Of a DNA stretch of 64,000 bases, positions 1 through 12,040 are shown one piece after another. The position numbers were made by a program, and so were the translations under genes. Location of the stretch: NCBI RefSeq assembly GCF_000204055.1, contig NW_006768807.1:452177-516176 (forward strand), written 5' to 3'. How positions within the stretch are numbered: position 1 is the stretch's first letter; every line of letters begins with the position of its first letter. The stretch is from Melampsora larici-populina 98AG31. Taxonomy: Eukaryota > Basidiomycota > Pucciniomycetes > Pucciniales > Melampsoraceae. The notes under the pieces are model-generated. The model saw nothing but the letters and a program-made list of their open reading frames with translations. It was not told the DNA's origin and made no database searches.

Positions 1-301
1 TGATATATCTTTTCTTACACCATGACGCGACTGTTGAGCCCTTCAGATCCATATGTAGAATACCCTCTTTTGTCGGTTGTTATTATTTCTCTATATCAAA
101 CTGCCTGATCTTTTTTCTTACCAGAACTTTCACAAGCACCGGGTTATATTCCAAATGTGTATATCACAGGACATAAAATCATGTAAAATATTGAGAAAAT
201 CAATGATACAAATAGATAAACAAGAATAACAAGCAACTTCATCCAATTTGAATAACTTCTAGGTCTCATTCAACAAATTGAGAAATAAGTTCTCAACAAG
301 C

Positions 302-3300
302 TCAAGTGGATGTCTGAATATTTTGATTGATCAACTTGCTCAAGTTTTCATCAAGTCTAGAAAAGACTTCCAAGACATCAGATTTCACGCGTGAATTGGT
401 AACTTTTGATAAACTGGAAGCCACATTGCTGATGAAGATGAAAAGATAGATTAGTTCTGATGTTCTACCTTATATTTGATCGAATTCAAGTGAATGGGGA
501 TTGGATTAGGATGAAAATTTGATTCTTACCTGATAAAATGATTTTTCTGTTCTTCGCTCAGAGTACTCAAAAAGTGGCGAGGTTGTTCAAAGTCAATTTC
601 TGTGACCTGATTATTTTTAAGGGGAGGTATTGTGAAGTTAGAACTATTTTCTAATCTTTCAAAAACATGTCATGAAATGACAAACCTGACTCATCGATCT
701 CACCGCACCACCTACCCATGCAGTGTGATTTGAAACATCATATGGACTAGGTGGAAGATTGATACTTTGAAAGCTTGAAAGATAATTGGCTCTTGATCCT
801 TGATTTCCTAAATAAGAAGCTTGCCCATCGCGTTGAAAGTTGGCTGTTCAATCAAAGTCATGTGATAAGCAACAATATCACAAGGAATCAGTGTATTGTG
901 ATTACAATAGTAAATTCTTGGAGATACTCACCAACTGGATTCATTGGACAATTGATTGGAATTTGGTTGAAGTTGGTACCAAGGCGATATCTCTTTCAGA
1001 ACAAATGTATAACAGAAATGAGTGAGTCCAAAACTTCAAAGTAATTTCAGCCATGTTCAATCAGCTTACCTGTGCATCAGGGTATGCAAAGAGTCTGGCT
1101 TGAAGTACTGGGTCCGCACTTGGCTCCCAACCATCCACAAGGTTTGAAGGTGAAAAAGCAAGTTGCTCAATCTACAAAATGTTAAGAATCATAACCATTG
1201 TTGAGTTTCAAAGTTGGCATAATCTTGATGTAACACTAACTCACCTCTGCAAAATAGTTTTCTGGATTCTAAGATATCAAGAGTGTAACAAGAACAAGAA
1301 AATTGAGTGATTTAGTTATTTATCTCCTGGTCAAGAAAATGAAACCTTAATACACGCACTTGATTGAGAACAAATTCTCCAATCTCATGTGGCGGAACCA
1401 TATCAACAGGCCATTCCTCTAAAGTATAACAAGATCTGTTTAGACCTATCTTGGTGTTGTAGATTCTTTCAAAGAAAACCACTCAACTGGTCACATCAAG
1501 AACATTGTATTTGAATTTTTCAGCCTCAGCTGGAGTCAAAACTTGTGCCAAAAGTTTCCATGATGGAAATTGACCCTGATCAATGCGTTGGTATAGATCC
1601 TAGATAATGAAAATGAAATGAATTAGATATGATATTTTCAAGTACCGGGTCCGGTGTAAAGAGCCTTAACTCACCTGGGTTGCATAATCAGGATTTGTGC
1701 CCGAGATGTGTGTGGCAGCAGAGGCTGTTAAGTTATGAACACCTTGTTGACTTATAGCTACAATCTTGACATATACCCAAGTTCCTTTTTAAAAAAATGT
1801 AAACCATTTCAGCTTATCGATACTTTTTCAAAGTTTAGATTGTCATGATAATCTCCTGACCATCAGCTTTTACCCATCTATAAGAATGTCCTGCCCATGC
1901 ATCCATATTGACAAAACCTGTACAGAGCGGAAAAGAATGAATGAGGATTTGAGAGAGATAATTCAAGATTGTTGAGCAAACAAGATGGGTTCTTGCTTAC
2001 CATCAGGAGTTCCTAGGTCAGTGAAGACTCTCACAAATTCATAAAGTGATTCTGGATGGGATCCCAAATAATCCCTATTTTAAACGTTTAAAACAGTGAA
2101 CATCATGAGTACACTTTTCTCTCTTTGTTATGATAGGTGTAGAATTCCAGAACTGCTATCATGACTTACCAATACATGTTGGGGTCTTTGAGATGAGTCT
2201 GAGGATTGCGCTTCTGCGTGTGGGTAAAAAGTGGAAAGAGCGCTGGATCTCTTACTATAAGTCCAAGAATGTTTTTTCTCAGAGCTTTGTTCAAAGAATA
2301 TTAATTTCATCTTTCCATTCACTCACAAAAGAAAACCGGACTATTGTTCACTTTTAATAGAAGGAGCCAATGCAAAACATTGATGTCATCAATTACCGAA
2401 TGAATATATTTGACAATCTATCAAGACACTTACTGACGAGATCCCAAATCCCTTTTCCTGTTCGAAATCTGGTGTTCAAACTTTAGCGCTTCACTCAAAC
2501 TCAAAAAAAACTGGCGACTTACTTGACAGCCACTCCCCTGTGTATCATAATCAAGAGTCAGAGTTGAATTATCAATGTAATTTTGTGCAAAAGAGTTCTT
2601 ACCTAGGATCACGCTCTTGGTCAGACGATCCACTTTCACCAGCTATAGTCGAGAACCGAACGCTTATAGGAGTTTTCTTTCCAACTGGTAACGATAAATA
2701 TCACCGAATTCGTCAGTTTAGTACATCTTTCAAGTTTTATGCTTATAGAGTATTTGATGTGAGACCAAAGGAGATGATTTTAAACGCACTTTCTGAAAAG
2801 AGGTCCATCATCGTATGATTTTTTGCAAAATCAGTCGTCACCGTAAAGACACCATGGGCTCCAGCTTAGATTATCAAAATGGAAATTAAAATGTTCCATA
2901 AGTTTGCATCAACTGTAAATATTAGAAACTCAACTGAAGTAAACATTTGATAAACTTACCTCCTTTTGCATGCACCACTCGTTCTGGAATTCTTTCACGT
3001 ACAAGACTGGCCAAGTTTTCAATCAAGTGAATGTCCTGCAATAAGACCGGGCCTAATTGTACCACATTTTATCGTTCAATGTACTATAAGGACAATGCAT
3101 CAAATGACTCCTAGATTAAAATCACTCACCATCCTCTCCAACTCGTTGAGTAGCAGTCGGTTGTGCATATGCTTGTCCATTTGATCGGGTATAAATCACT
3201 GAACCCGAAGGTAAAGTGGAAGTTTGAGTCTGAAGTACAAGCTGCGTTTGAAAATCTTGATGGCCCGGACCAATAGTGTGATTCGATTGATTTGGTGGAT

Positions 3301-3412
3301 GATGTGAGGTATTGTATAACTCTGGTTGTGGCACTCCGCCTGGCCAAGCTAATCCCATCTTAGCTCCAACCCAGAAACATATCATGATCGTTGAAATGGT
3401 GATCTGCGTCAT
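302..3412 (-). CDS. Catalase with N-terminal signal peptide (about 19 exons)
   Basis: Haem catalase that converts hydrogen peroxide to water and oxygen. Splicing short GT-AG introns on the minus strand gives a colinear catalase. Exon 1 (3130-3412) starts [20 protein letters not shown], a hydrophobic signal-peptide-like start. Then come [25 protein letters not shown] (distal His), [33 protein letters not shown] (catalytic Asn), [29 protein letters not shown], and the proximal haem signature [15 protein letters not shown] with the ligand Tyr. The last exon (302-428) ends ...NIQTST-stop. There is no flavodoxin-like C-terminal domain, so it is the small-subunit form. The ATG at 3412 is preferred because it opens the signal peptide; an in-frame ATG at 3478 would add a non-hydrophobic leader. 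The signal peptide suggests export, as in fungal secreted catalases that counter host peroxide; that role is inferred. Confidence 0.95.
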
Positions 3413-3529
3413 CTTTTTTTGTAAATCTCTATCTGAACGATGAAAACAAGCAAGTACTCTCTTTGCAAAAAAATTCAAAATTTTTTCTGCGAAGGTGAGG
3501 AGTCATCAAATAACATCCATTTCGATCCC

Positions 3530-3537
3530 TTTATATA
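3530..3537 (-). promoter_or_regulatory. TATA box of the catalase gene
   Basis: Read on the minus strand, TATATAAA lies about 120 bp upstream of the preferred catalase ATG (3412) and about 55 bp upstream of the alternative ATG (3478). This spacing fits a transcription start near 3500. Confidence 0.45.
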
Positions 3538-3539
3538 TC

Positions 3540-4990
3540 CTCCACTTTCATTTCAAAGGCCCTCATCGAAACTTGCTGCTCAAAACAAGGAATCCGAGGC
3601 TATGCAAACTTCCAAGAAGTCTCTAAATCAGTATTTTATAAAACTTATCACGCATTCAAAACTCGCAACTCATCTTTCCACCTTCTTACTCAAAAACTTT
3701 TCCAATCATGTCTATGATCTACACTGCGTCAAACTTTTCTCCTGATTTACGCTGTTTTCATATTACAATAATATTTTCCACATCTGAATTGTTCAAATTC
3801 GAAAACACGCTTCAAGTTTCAACTTCAGTTTGACTGCTCATCAAAACACTTTCTCCAATTTCGTATTTGATCGGTCCTCATGATTAAAATCATAGCCTTA
3901 CATCCTGCGGAAGCTCTTACCAATCAATATTGACCCCCGGATCTTCCCCTGCCCCTCAAAGAAGTCTCAGATCGACTATTTAGACACCACCCCCGAGGGA
4001 GCTGTCGATGAGATCGAGGCGCAGTTGAAGGAGACCATGAACGGGATTATAGAAATACATTGAGAAAGTTGATTGATAAGTTTCAATTATTTCTTTGATG
4101 ACCTCATGGTTAGAGCCTGGCGATTGATTGATAAGGCTAGAGGAACTATGCAAAGGTTACATTTTTGTAGTTGAAAATCGTAAAATCAATCGATCTAGTT
4201 CATTTATCTTGATGATTAGATGGCTGATCAAGATTTTCATTCGTTAAGCAAACACGTCTATCTACATCGTCATCTTCAATTCTTAGCTTTTGAAGGCATA
4301 TAGGCGTCCAAGTTTTGTCGCAGAATACGTTTTGCTTTCGAAAGGATTACTCAAGAATTGCGTTAGTTGCAATTTATTCTTTATCGTGTGGTCACTTTCT
4401 TGTACTATGCTATTAATTCCTCTTTTAGGTTGAAGCAAAAAACCCATTTCAAAAATGTTGAAATGCAGCCTAGGGATGCTGATCAAGGTTTTCGCTGTAC
4501 GCTATTGTACATGGCTTACATAGTCCGTACTAATTACCAGCTTACAGAGAAATTTACGGGCATTGCGGGAGATACTCTTGCTTTGATAATCTTGACTGGA
4601 TATGGGCTACTTACTGGATATGGCCTACTTGCTTGACTCAGCCAGGGGGTTTCAGGAAGGTGAATCGATGTTCATTCAACAATTTCATATAAGAGTCTAA
4701 AGATTGTGTTAAACAGTTCAAATCAAGGTGCGGCCATCATATCTTCCTCGTTATCTTGGTTCAAAATTCGCCTGCCTTGACGTTATCGTTCACGGTTCAC
4801 TCGACATTATGTAGCTGTGCATCAGTACATTGGCCATCAGTACATTGCTGAAATCACCCGCTCAAACAATGGGCCGGAATACTGTGACATAGGGAAATGG
4901 TGGGCATCGCATTAAACCCAATCAGTGTCTAATTTAGCATCCAATGCCTATTAATTAATCACAGCAATTGAACAAGATCAGCAGAATATA
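3540..4990. other. Intergenic stretch with one coding-like remnant
   Basis: No gene is supported. Around 3905-4065 (+) a short open frame reads like protein sequence (includes KSQIDYLDTTPEGAVDEIEA) and then stops; it has no start and no recognised family. At 4590-4635 a short motif meaning 'ctggatatggcctactt' is repeated twice in tandem. Confidence 0.4.
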
Positions 4991-4995
4991 GGCAT

Positions 4996-6552
4996 TCAAA
5001 GGGAACGGGCGTTGATTACAGGGAAGGAACTAACCATGATCTCATCCGGCTTCAAGTTATCAATTGCAAAACATTTGATTCCATATGCTTCAAAGTCTTG
5101 AATCAAGCTCAGAGGAAGCTCATTCTCAGGAAAGCAGTGAGGAATCTTTCGATCTCGGAGAGGGCTTGGGTGAGGGAAGCGGACATCAGATCGAGTTCGA
5201 AAAAGACATTGTCTCAAGTTGGGTAAATTTCGAAAAAGGCCCTCCTCGCGTGATGTAGTTGAAGGGTTGGAGCGTTTTCCTTTGGGAGCATGCTCGAAGA
5301 AGTGGAGCCATGAACTAAGGGTGTACTCAATAGGAAATACCAGGGTTCGTGCATGTCGAAGTATTGGCCAACAGAACCAGCCTTCATATGCGTCAAAGCT
5401 TGGTAAGTATAGACACATGGAATCCCAGGGAACAGTTGAAACTACACAGAGCCGCGGACACTCCAACAAAAGAGGGGCGCCGGGCCATTGATGACACATA
5501 CTGCCAGTGAATAAGCCTTCCAAAGTATCTTTAACAGCTGTTATCACAGGTAGAAGTCCACTACCATTTTGATCAGCTGCGTAGCATTCAATGACCTTCA
5601 AGCTTGATCGTGCCTTCTCACAGATGTTGACAATCCCGCGGAGGTCTGAATAATCGTCAGGGTTAACTTCATCGTGAGTGTCTTCTATTTCCTTCGAATA
5701 TTCGTAGAGGAATTCCAAATAGCGCAATTTTGTCAGAGCTGACTTTGAAAACGTCATGGAAGGTACACCAGTATATCCGATCCTTAACTCTTCAAGATCA
5801 GGGACGGCCTCTAGAAGATTGACTAGGTTTGAAGATCCCACCGGAGTATCAGACTCTACGATAAGTTCTGTGATCGATTTGGCAATCCTCACAGCATTCA
5901 CTAGTGGGTTTGGACAGTTCACTGATGAGTAGAATCTCAACTTGAGTGTTTCAAGGTTCTCGCAGAATAGTCGTATCAACTCGGTAGCCTCGTGGATAGA
6001 CACATGTGGGTTGCTGGCCAAGCGCTGCTGGTTCTCTCGAGGATCAACTTCATTGGCTTCTCCTACTGCTATTTCCCCCCCGGTGCGATACAAATCAAAA
6101 ACCGGACTCTGTCAGAATTTGTTGACTGTAGACTTTTGAGTCAGGAATAACCAAGATGTAAGGGATGCGGCATTCTTGCCTTTGTCAGGTTTTTCGTTTG
6201 CTTTTGCGATGATGTCCTCAACCAAATTGACCAGTTCAAGTCGACGAACAGGAAAGTGCCGAGGTGGAGAGTCAGGAATGTAAGAAAAGATTGTATTCCA
6301 ATCCTGAAGGAAATTTTGTGCTTGAATGGTGTTCGTAATACGGATCGACGAGAAAGCAATTGGTAGGGCGATATCTGACCAAGATTTACAAACTAAACGA
6401 AGGTCGAAAAGAGGCTGATAATTGGGATGTCGGAACGCTCTTCCATCTACTTCAAGTTGGCTTTCACACAGAGTGAAAATCTGGGCCAAGATTTCAGCGG
6501 GAAGAGACTTGAAAGCAGTCTTTGAGAGACTATTGTCTGGCGCGCTCGACAT
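4996..6552 (-). pseudogene. F-box protein, interrupted by one in-frame TGA
   Basis: The start at 6552 opens MSSAPDNSLSKTAFKSLPAE; LPAEILAQIFTLCESQ followed by LRLVCKSWSDIALPIAFSSI is a typical fungal F-box (Skp1-binding module of SCF ubiquitin ligases). The rest is long and leucine-rich (for example LEAVPDLEELRIGYTG, LRYLEFLYEYSKEIED), as in F-box/LRR proteins that choose substrates. The frame runs on to a stop at 4996, about 518 codons, except for one TGA at 6112-6114, between ...STVNKF and QSPVFDLYRTGG. A 57 bp intron (GTCAAC...AAATAG) could remove the stop in frame, but its donor is poor and no branch site is clear. The choices are a recent nonsense mutation, a weak intron, or readthrough. 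The F-box call is firm; the intact/broken state is not. Confidence 0.72.
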
Positions 6553-6862
6553 GGTCCAGAAGGTGGTGTCTGTCTAGGAAATGTGGGTGAAGTTATATTT
6601 ATGGAGTAGAAACAAGCTCAGCAGACATAAAAGAGGCGACAAGGAAAGACGGGATGAGGAAGCCAACAAGATGCTTATCAAGCCCCGTGCGGTCGGATTG
6701 GGACCGGAAGAGCAACTCTACGGTCCATTACGGGCGGTGGAAGAGACTGCCGGAGCACACGTCGCACGGGGTCAGATCACCGTGCCTGAAGGACGGCGGC
6801 TGACTAACTCGGGGTCGGCCCAAAGTTTAAAAATGTGGCGCAGAGCAGATTTCTCCTCCTAC

Positions 6863-7100
6863 TATGGTGTACGTGTAGACTCATACTGACATATAAACAT
6901 GACATGGGTAAAACATGTAATTTTTCCATGTCATGTTTGGTCGAAATTCATCCCCAAGCCAAATACCGTACGACACGACTCATACTGACACACATCGACA
7001 TGGATTTTTGATTTACAAATCCCGTGTCGTAACATGAGTCATCTTGTACATCGTACCGTCCAGGAAGTGTCATACTGACACAACATGACACCAAATGTAA
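6863..7100 (+). repeat. Left terminal inverted repeat of the 2.2 kb element
   Basis: It contains repeated ACTCATACTGACA and CATGACATGG motifs and pairs with 8835-9074 on the other strand. The outer ~200 bp match best; the inner part has several mismatches and indels. Confidence 0.8.
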
Positions 7101-8336
7101 ATTTCTCCAGAATATTGCGTTCGGATCGGACTATCCAATAATTGAACTCCATCAATTTCATTCAACTTTTCCACTTCACCCCACAGCCTCTTGACAACGT
7201 CCTTTTATCTCCTTCAACTCCTCATCTCCATTTCTCAGTGGTCTATTTTTTAATTTCATTGCAGATTTTTATTATACTTTCCTCTGATGTGACAGATGAT
7301 TTGCCTACTTCATAATGGCTATGGGTGGTGTTGAGATTGAGTGATGACTACAACATTAAGATTGAATGTCCAATCCAATCATTCTCAATTGTTATATGAT
7401 GTCAATATACACTTTACCAAATGGCAAAAGAGTCAACAACAGATCATTATGGTTTATGTCAAGCTTTTTGATTGACTGTTTGGTAAAGCGTAGAACCAAC
7501 TCTAGCTTTTTGGATCTGCCCCTTAAAAAAGCAGTGGATCAAAAAAGTGTTTTTGTGTAACACTTTTTGGCAAGAGTTCCAAAAGGGCCCTTATCTAGGG
7601 CCCCATCTTCTTTTGCAAAGGTAATTATAAATTAGAACAAGTGCAAAGTGAATTACAAGTTAGAACTAGGGAAATAAATCAAGAAACAATTTGAGGAGAG
7701 AAACAATAATAAACATCTAAAAATGACGCAGACTTCTTGTTCATGTTCTATACTTCTCCTTATCACTGATCCACAGAAAAATCTCATCAGTTAAAGATTC
7801 CTTATAGTCAGATAGCCACCCACTTTCAGTGTCCATCCCACACTTGGATCATGATAATTAGGCTTGCGTAAGGTCTGCGTCGGACCCTACCCACAAGAAT
7901 CTGGTGCGTGAAGCCAACCCAGTCTTGGGGAGGACAGGTACAGTTGAACCTCAGCAGTGACCGTGAATCATCATGATCCAAAACCAATTTGATAGAGGAA
8001 TGGAGATCAAGTAGTTCCGCATTCACATAGTGAAGAATGAACATGCAAGATCTGATTCCATCCTCTATCAAATTGGCCTGTGAGACTTCTGCGTGTACTG
8101 GTATCTGACCATCATGGAAGAAAGAATTAAGTTTTATCCCACATCATCATTGTGATTTAAATGGATAAATCTAAAGATAAAAAAGTTGCATTACTTTGAA
8201 GAAATTGAAATGAATTGTTTTGAATTTAATAAATGAGATGGCTTGTTTTGATTGTTTTGATTAGAAACTAAAGATTCAGTGTAATTTGGTTTGATTGAAT
8301 GATGAACAGTTGAGATGATTGAGTTTAGGTGAATCA

Positions 8337-8524
8337 GATGGAGACAATCGATTTTGATTGGATCAGATGGAGTCTGGAAATGATCAATATCGATTGGATC
8401 CGATGAAAGCAATCGATTTCAATTGAATCGGATGAAAACAATCGATTTCGATTGAATCGGATGAAAACGATTGATTTTGATTGAATCGGATGAAAGCGAT
8501 TGACTTTGATTGAATCAGATGGAG
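8337..8524. repeat. 29 bp tandem repeat (minisatellite)
   Basis: Units starting GATGAAARC and centred on AATCGATTT begin at 8337, 8366, 8402, 8431, 8460, 8489 and 8518. The spacing is exactly 29 bp except for one step of 36 bp. Units differ by a few substitutions. It lies inside the 2.2 kb TIR element. Confidence 0.85.
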
Positions 8525-8834
8525 ATTGTTTTTGTGCCTAATCACAAAAAAATGTTAAACCATTGTTAGCTAAGAAATAACAAATGGATTGAAAGGGGGT
8601 GGACTGAGAAGAGGAATCTAAACCTGAGAAAGAGAACAGTCCAATAATTGAACAGAAAAGAAAGTGACTTTTGATGGAAACTTGATGAGTTCCAAGTTTA
8701 ATATTGTGAGTACTTCAAAGATAGAAGGAGTTGAAATACTTACTCAAAGAAACAAAAGTGAAGGAGGGAATGTTTGAGTTGGTAGGTGGGAACGGTTGAC
8801 TATGTACCGGTGGTGAATCGGGTAAAGCTATTAG

Positions 8835-9074
8835 ATGCAAGATGGTGTCATGTTTTTGTCAGTATGGCACTTCTCGGCCATCAGACCGTCCGCCATGACT
8901 CATGTTATGACACGGTTTTTTTAAATCAAAAATCCATGTCAATGTGTGTCAGTATGAGTCGTGTCGTATGGTATTTGGCTCGGGGATGAATTTCAACCAA
9001 ACATGACATGGAAAAATTACATGTTTTACCCATGTCATGTTTATATGTCAGTATGAGTCTACACGTACACCATA
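8835..9074 (-). repeat. Right terminal inverted repeat of the 2.2 kb element
   Basis: Reverse-complement partner of 6863-7100. It ends in GTACACCATA directly before the second TCCTAC target-site copy. Confidence 0.8.
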
Positions 9075-9080
9075 TCCTAC

Positions 9081-11750
9081 ATCCCCTTTTCATTGTTGCT
9101 CAACAGTCTCTTTTGCTCCTCACTCTTGAGCACTATTCAGCTCTTGAGTCTTTCTCTCCCACCCACCTCCCGGGGAAGAGAAGCCCCCTCCTTGTTGTTT
9201 TTCTCACTTCACAGAAGGCGGGATTTTGTTAAAAGGCTTTGATTTTGGCCTTTTCCGCCCTCCCTGGGGGTAACCCACACCACTCCTGCTACTTGTCCGG
9301 ATATGTTGGATAGGTTCTAGGGGTTGGTTACAATTTCGGAGTATACTAATAGATCCTCCCCAAGTAATCCACCCTCTGATGAAGCGTGTAGCTAGAAATA
9401 GCAACTTATACGCTCACCACAGCTCAGCCTCCATCCTATCTCTACTGTCTGAGTGATGAATCATACAGTGCCACACTTTCTTAGCTTAAAAAGCTACTTG
9501 TCCCGGTCGATTCAACAACTCAGTATGGCTATCACTGTTGCCCCATGCCATAAGCAACTTTATTTTTCCCCTGTGACTCCGGTTGACACTATGATAGGGG
9601 ATTAGGGTGGGGGATCAGATACCTGAACCTTGCAAGAAATTCCCTGCCAATCTGCTCAAGTTTTGTGGTCAAATTGAGCAAGCATTTGTAAATTGACTGT
9701 ATCTTGAATGAAAACTTCTCATAAACAACAAGACATAGTCAAAAGAAAAGAAGAAGGATTATTTGACACCCAATATGAAAACAGACTCTGTTGCTTCAAC
9801 TAGATGACCAGTTCTCTGAGGTAAACTAGTCCTTCTCTTTTTTGACTTCTTTAGTAAGTGTTGTATGCAATAAAAGCCATTAATCACTTGAAAATAATGA
9901 TATGATGGCGGTCAAATTGGACAAAACAACAAATATGCAAAAATCACAATGAAACACCCCCTGAAAGCCCCGTTGAGCATATCCCAAGCTCAAGTCCATT
10001 GCTACAATCACCAAAATCACACTTGAGTTTTGTTTGTTTTCACTCAATATTGTTTGTTTGTTCATCTGTCTTCTCACATCCATTTGCAAATCATTTTTCT
10101 TCCATCAGTCTGTGGCAAATTTTGCATCCCCAGATCATAGTAAATCATTGGCTTTGGTAACCTTTTTATAGGAATTAGTCTCAGTCCACTCATGACCTAC
10201 ACACATTGGATTTGAAGAGCTGTGATGTTCTATAATATCCAATCTTATCCAATATTCTCTTCCAGAGACATCATTATTTATATTGTTTGTTCAGTAAATA
10301 AAACAGTGTGATTCAAGACAACAATTTTTGTTGTCGCACAATTGATTTGTCACAACTGATCAGGAGATCTACAGTAATTGCTTAAAGATCTGTGTTTATT
10401 GGGATGGTGTTAGGATAGTATTTACAATGATCTAAGACAGCAATTTCCTGTTTCACACATGTGTTGATTCACCACATCTAATGGAGCAATCTCCGTTGAT
10501 TATCCTCACAAATTGTATTAATAGTTTTATTGGTTGTAATCAATTTTGATGAATCAATTAAAGAAGCACAAGAAGTACATATTCAATCTTATAAAAGTTG
10601 AAGATTTGTTTGAATCATGAGAAATCAATAAGAAAGAATATACATTTTTTTTGCTCAAGCATAGGTCTAAATCACAGGGCTTCTGTACTACTCTAGTCAC
10701 CAACCTTGAGTGTCAGAGTCTTTCCAACACATGAGCAAACTGTCAGAATATATGTTCTATGCTCGGCTCATGTGTATCACTCTTTGACAGTCAGGCCCAA
10801 AAGACATTACAAGGATACCTTGCAGTCCCCTGAGCAATGTCCTTGGAGAAGATGAAGAACAGACACCCTGAGCTTTCACCTGTACAATTGACCATTGTTT
10901 TATGAGTAAGGAGATATCAATTTGATTGTAAAGATTGATTAAAGAAGCTTTTTGAAAAGTTTACACAGAAATGAGTCATCTTCCATCCCCAGATACAAGG
11001 CGGGTTTCTTCATTTTGTCATACAATGCCAAATTTGATCAAAAATCATGGGTTCTTTCTTACTTGTCTTATATAACTTTTCTTAAACTCTTCAGATATGT
11101 TTAAAGATTTTTTTTGCATATTATGACGTCAATGATTCTGTGTCAATTGAAATTCAAGGGAAATGAAGGGTTTTGAAGTACAAGTGATTCTTCTGAGGTA
11201 GGTGGATATTTATTATGCTGAACGCTCAACGTTGGCGCTTCTGAATTTCTTGATTCACAAGAGATCTTTTCGAAATCAATAAGATTCAATGATGAATGTT
11301 CAACGTTGCTTTTACTGGATTTCTTGATACAATTTTTTTGCGGTTGAGACAAGCTTAGAGAAACACAGACTACAAAAGACTACCTATAAGGAATATTAGG
11401 TAGGGAATATCAAGAGATTTGTATTGAAGACTTAATCACCACTCTAGATCACAGAATAGAATCATAATCATAGAACAAAAAAAGATACAAGGAGTAATAA
11501 CATAATTGTTGCAGTGACCATAAAAAGTGAAAGTTCAAGGTAAGCGTGTAATACGGCCTGCCCCATACGTTCCAAAAAAAGAAGACACACCTTTCTCCAC
11601 GACAAACTTTCACCATGAAAAAGAAGCCAAACAATCTCTTGCTCCACGCGGTATCTCACCCACTGAACAACAATAAAAATCAATGACAAGTTATGAAAAT
11701 GAGCAAACACCAATCCATTCCATAAACCAAACCAAACCAAGCCCGTACAT
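9081..11750. other. Gene-poor AT-rich stretch
   Basis: No reading frame here looks conserved or spliced. No repeat boundary, RNA gene or tandem array was recognised on either strand. Confidence 0.4.
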
Positions 11751-11771
11751 GTTCCTCAAACTTTAACCACC

Positions 11772-12040
11772 TCAAGCTTCTTAACCACTATCACCAGAAC
11801 CGGAACCAGAGACCGGGAGGACTGTCCCGATCTCTTGTTCCAACTCGAATATCGGAACGGGATTTAGAAGAAGAGTTTGGTAAAGAAACTTTAGGTAGTT
11901 TGAGGAAACCGGATGGGTATGGTTTGGGCTATGATGATAATTGGTATTCATTTTTGAGAAACTTCACTAGCTTTTTGGTGTTGTTGAGTGGGAAAGAGAC
12001 CAGGTGGAGCACGAGGAAGTCTTTCTTCTTCACATAGAAA
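11772..12040 (+). CDS. Possible terminal exon of an unrecognised gene
   Basis: An open plus-strand frame after a potential acceptor (…CTATCACCAG at about 11797) reads with coding-like composition, including ISERDLEEEFGKETLGSLR and KPDGYGLGYDDNWYSFL, and stops at about 12040. No ATG opens this frame, so upstream exons would be needed; none is clear in the preceding 300 bp. The opposite strand also has a 56-codon frame here, so strand is uncertain. Confidence 0.22.

Larger units (their letters stand above)
6863..9074. mobile_element. 2.2 kb non-autonomous DNA transposon with long TIRs
   Basis: The ends are inverted copies: the left starts TATGGTGTACGTGTAGAC and the right ends with its complement (…GTACACCATA). 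Homology continues inward for about 240 bp (6863-7100 against 8835-9074) with small differences. The element is flanked by TCCTAC at 6857-6862 and 9075-9080, a perfect 6 bp target duplication. The 1.7 kb interior has only short spurious frames and no transposase motif, so it is read as a non-autonomous or foldback-type element. The superfamily is not assigned. Confidence 0.8.
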
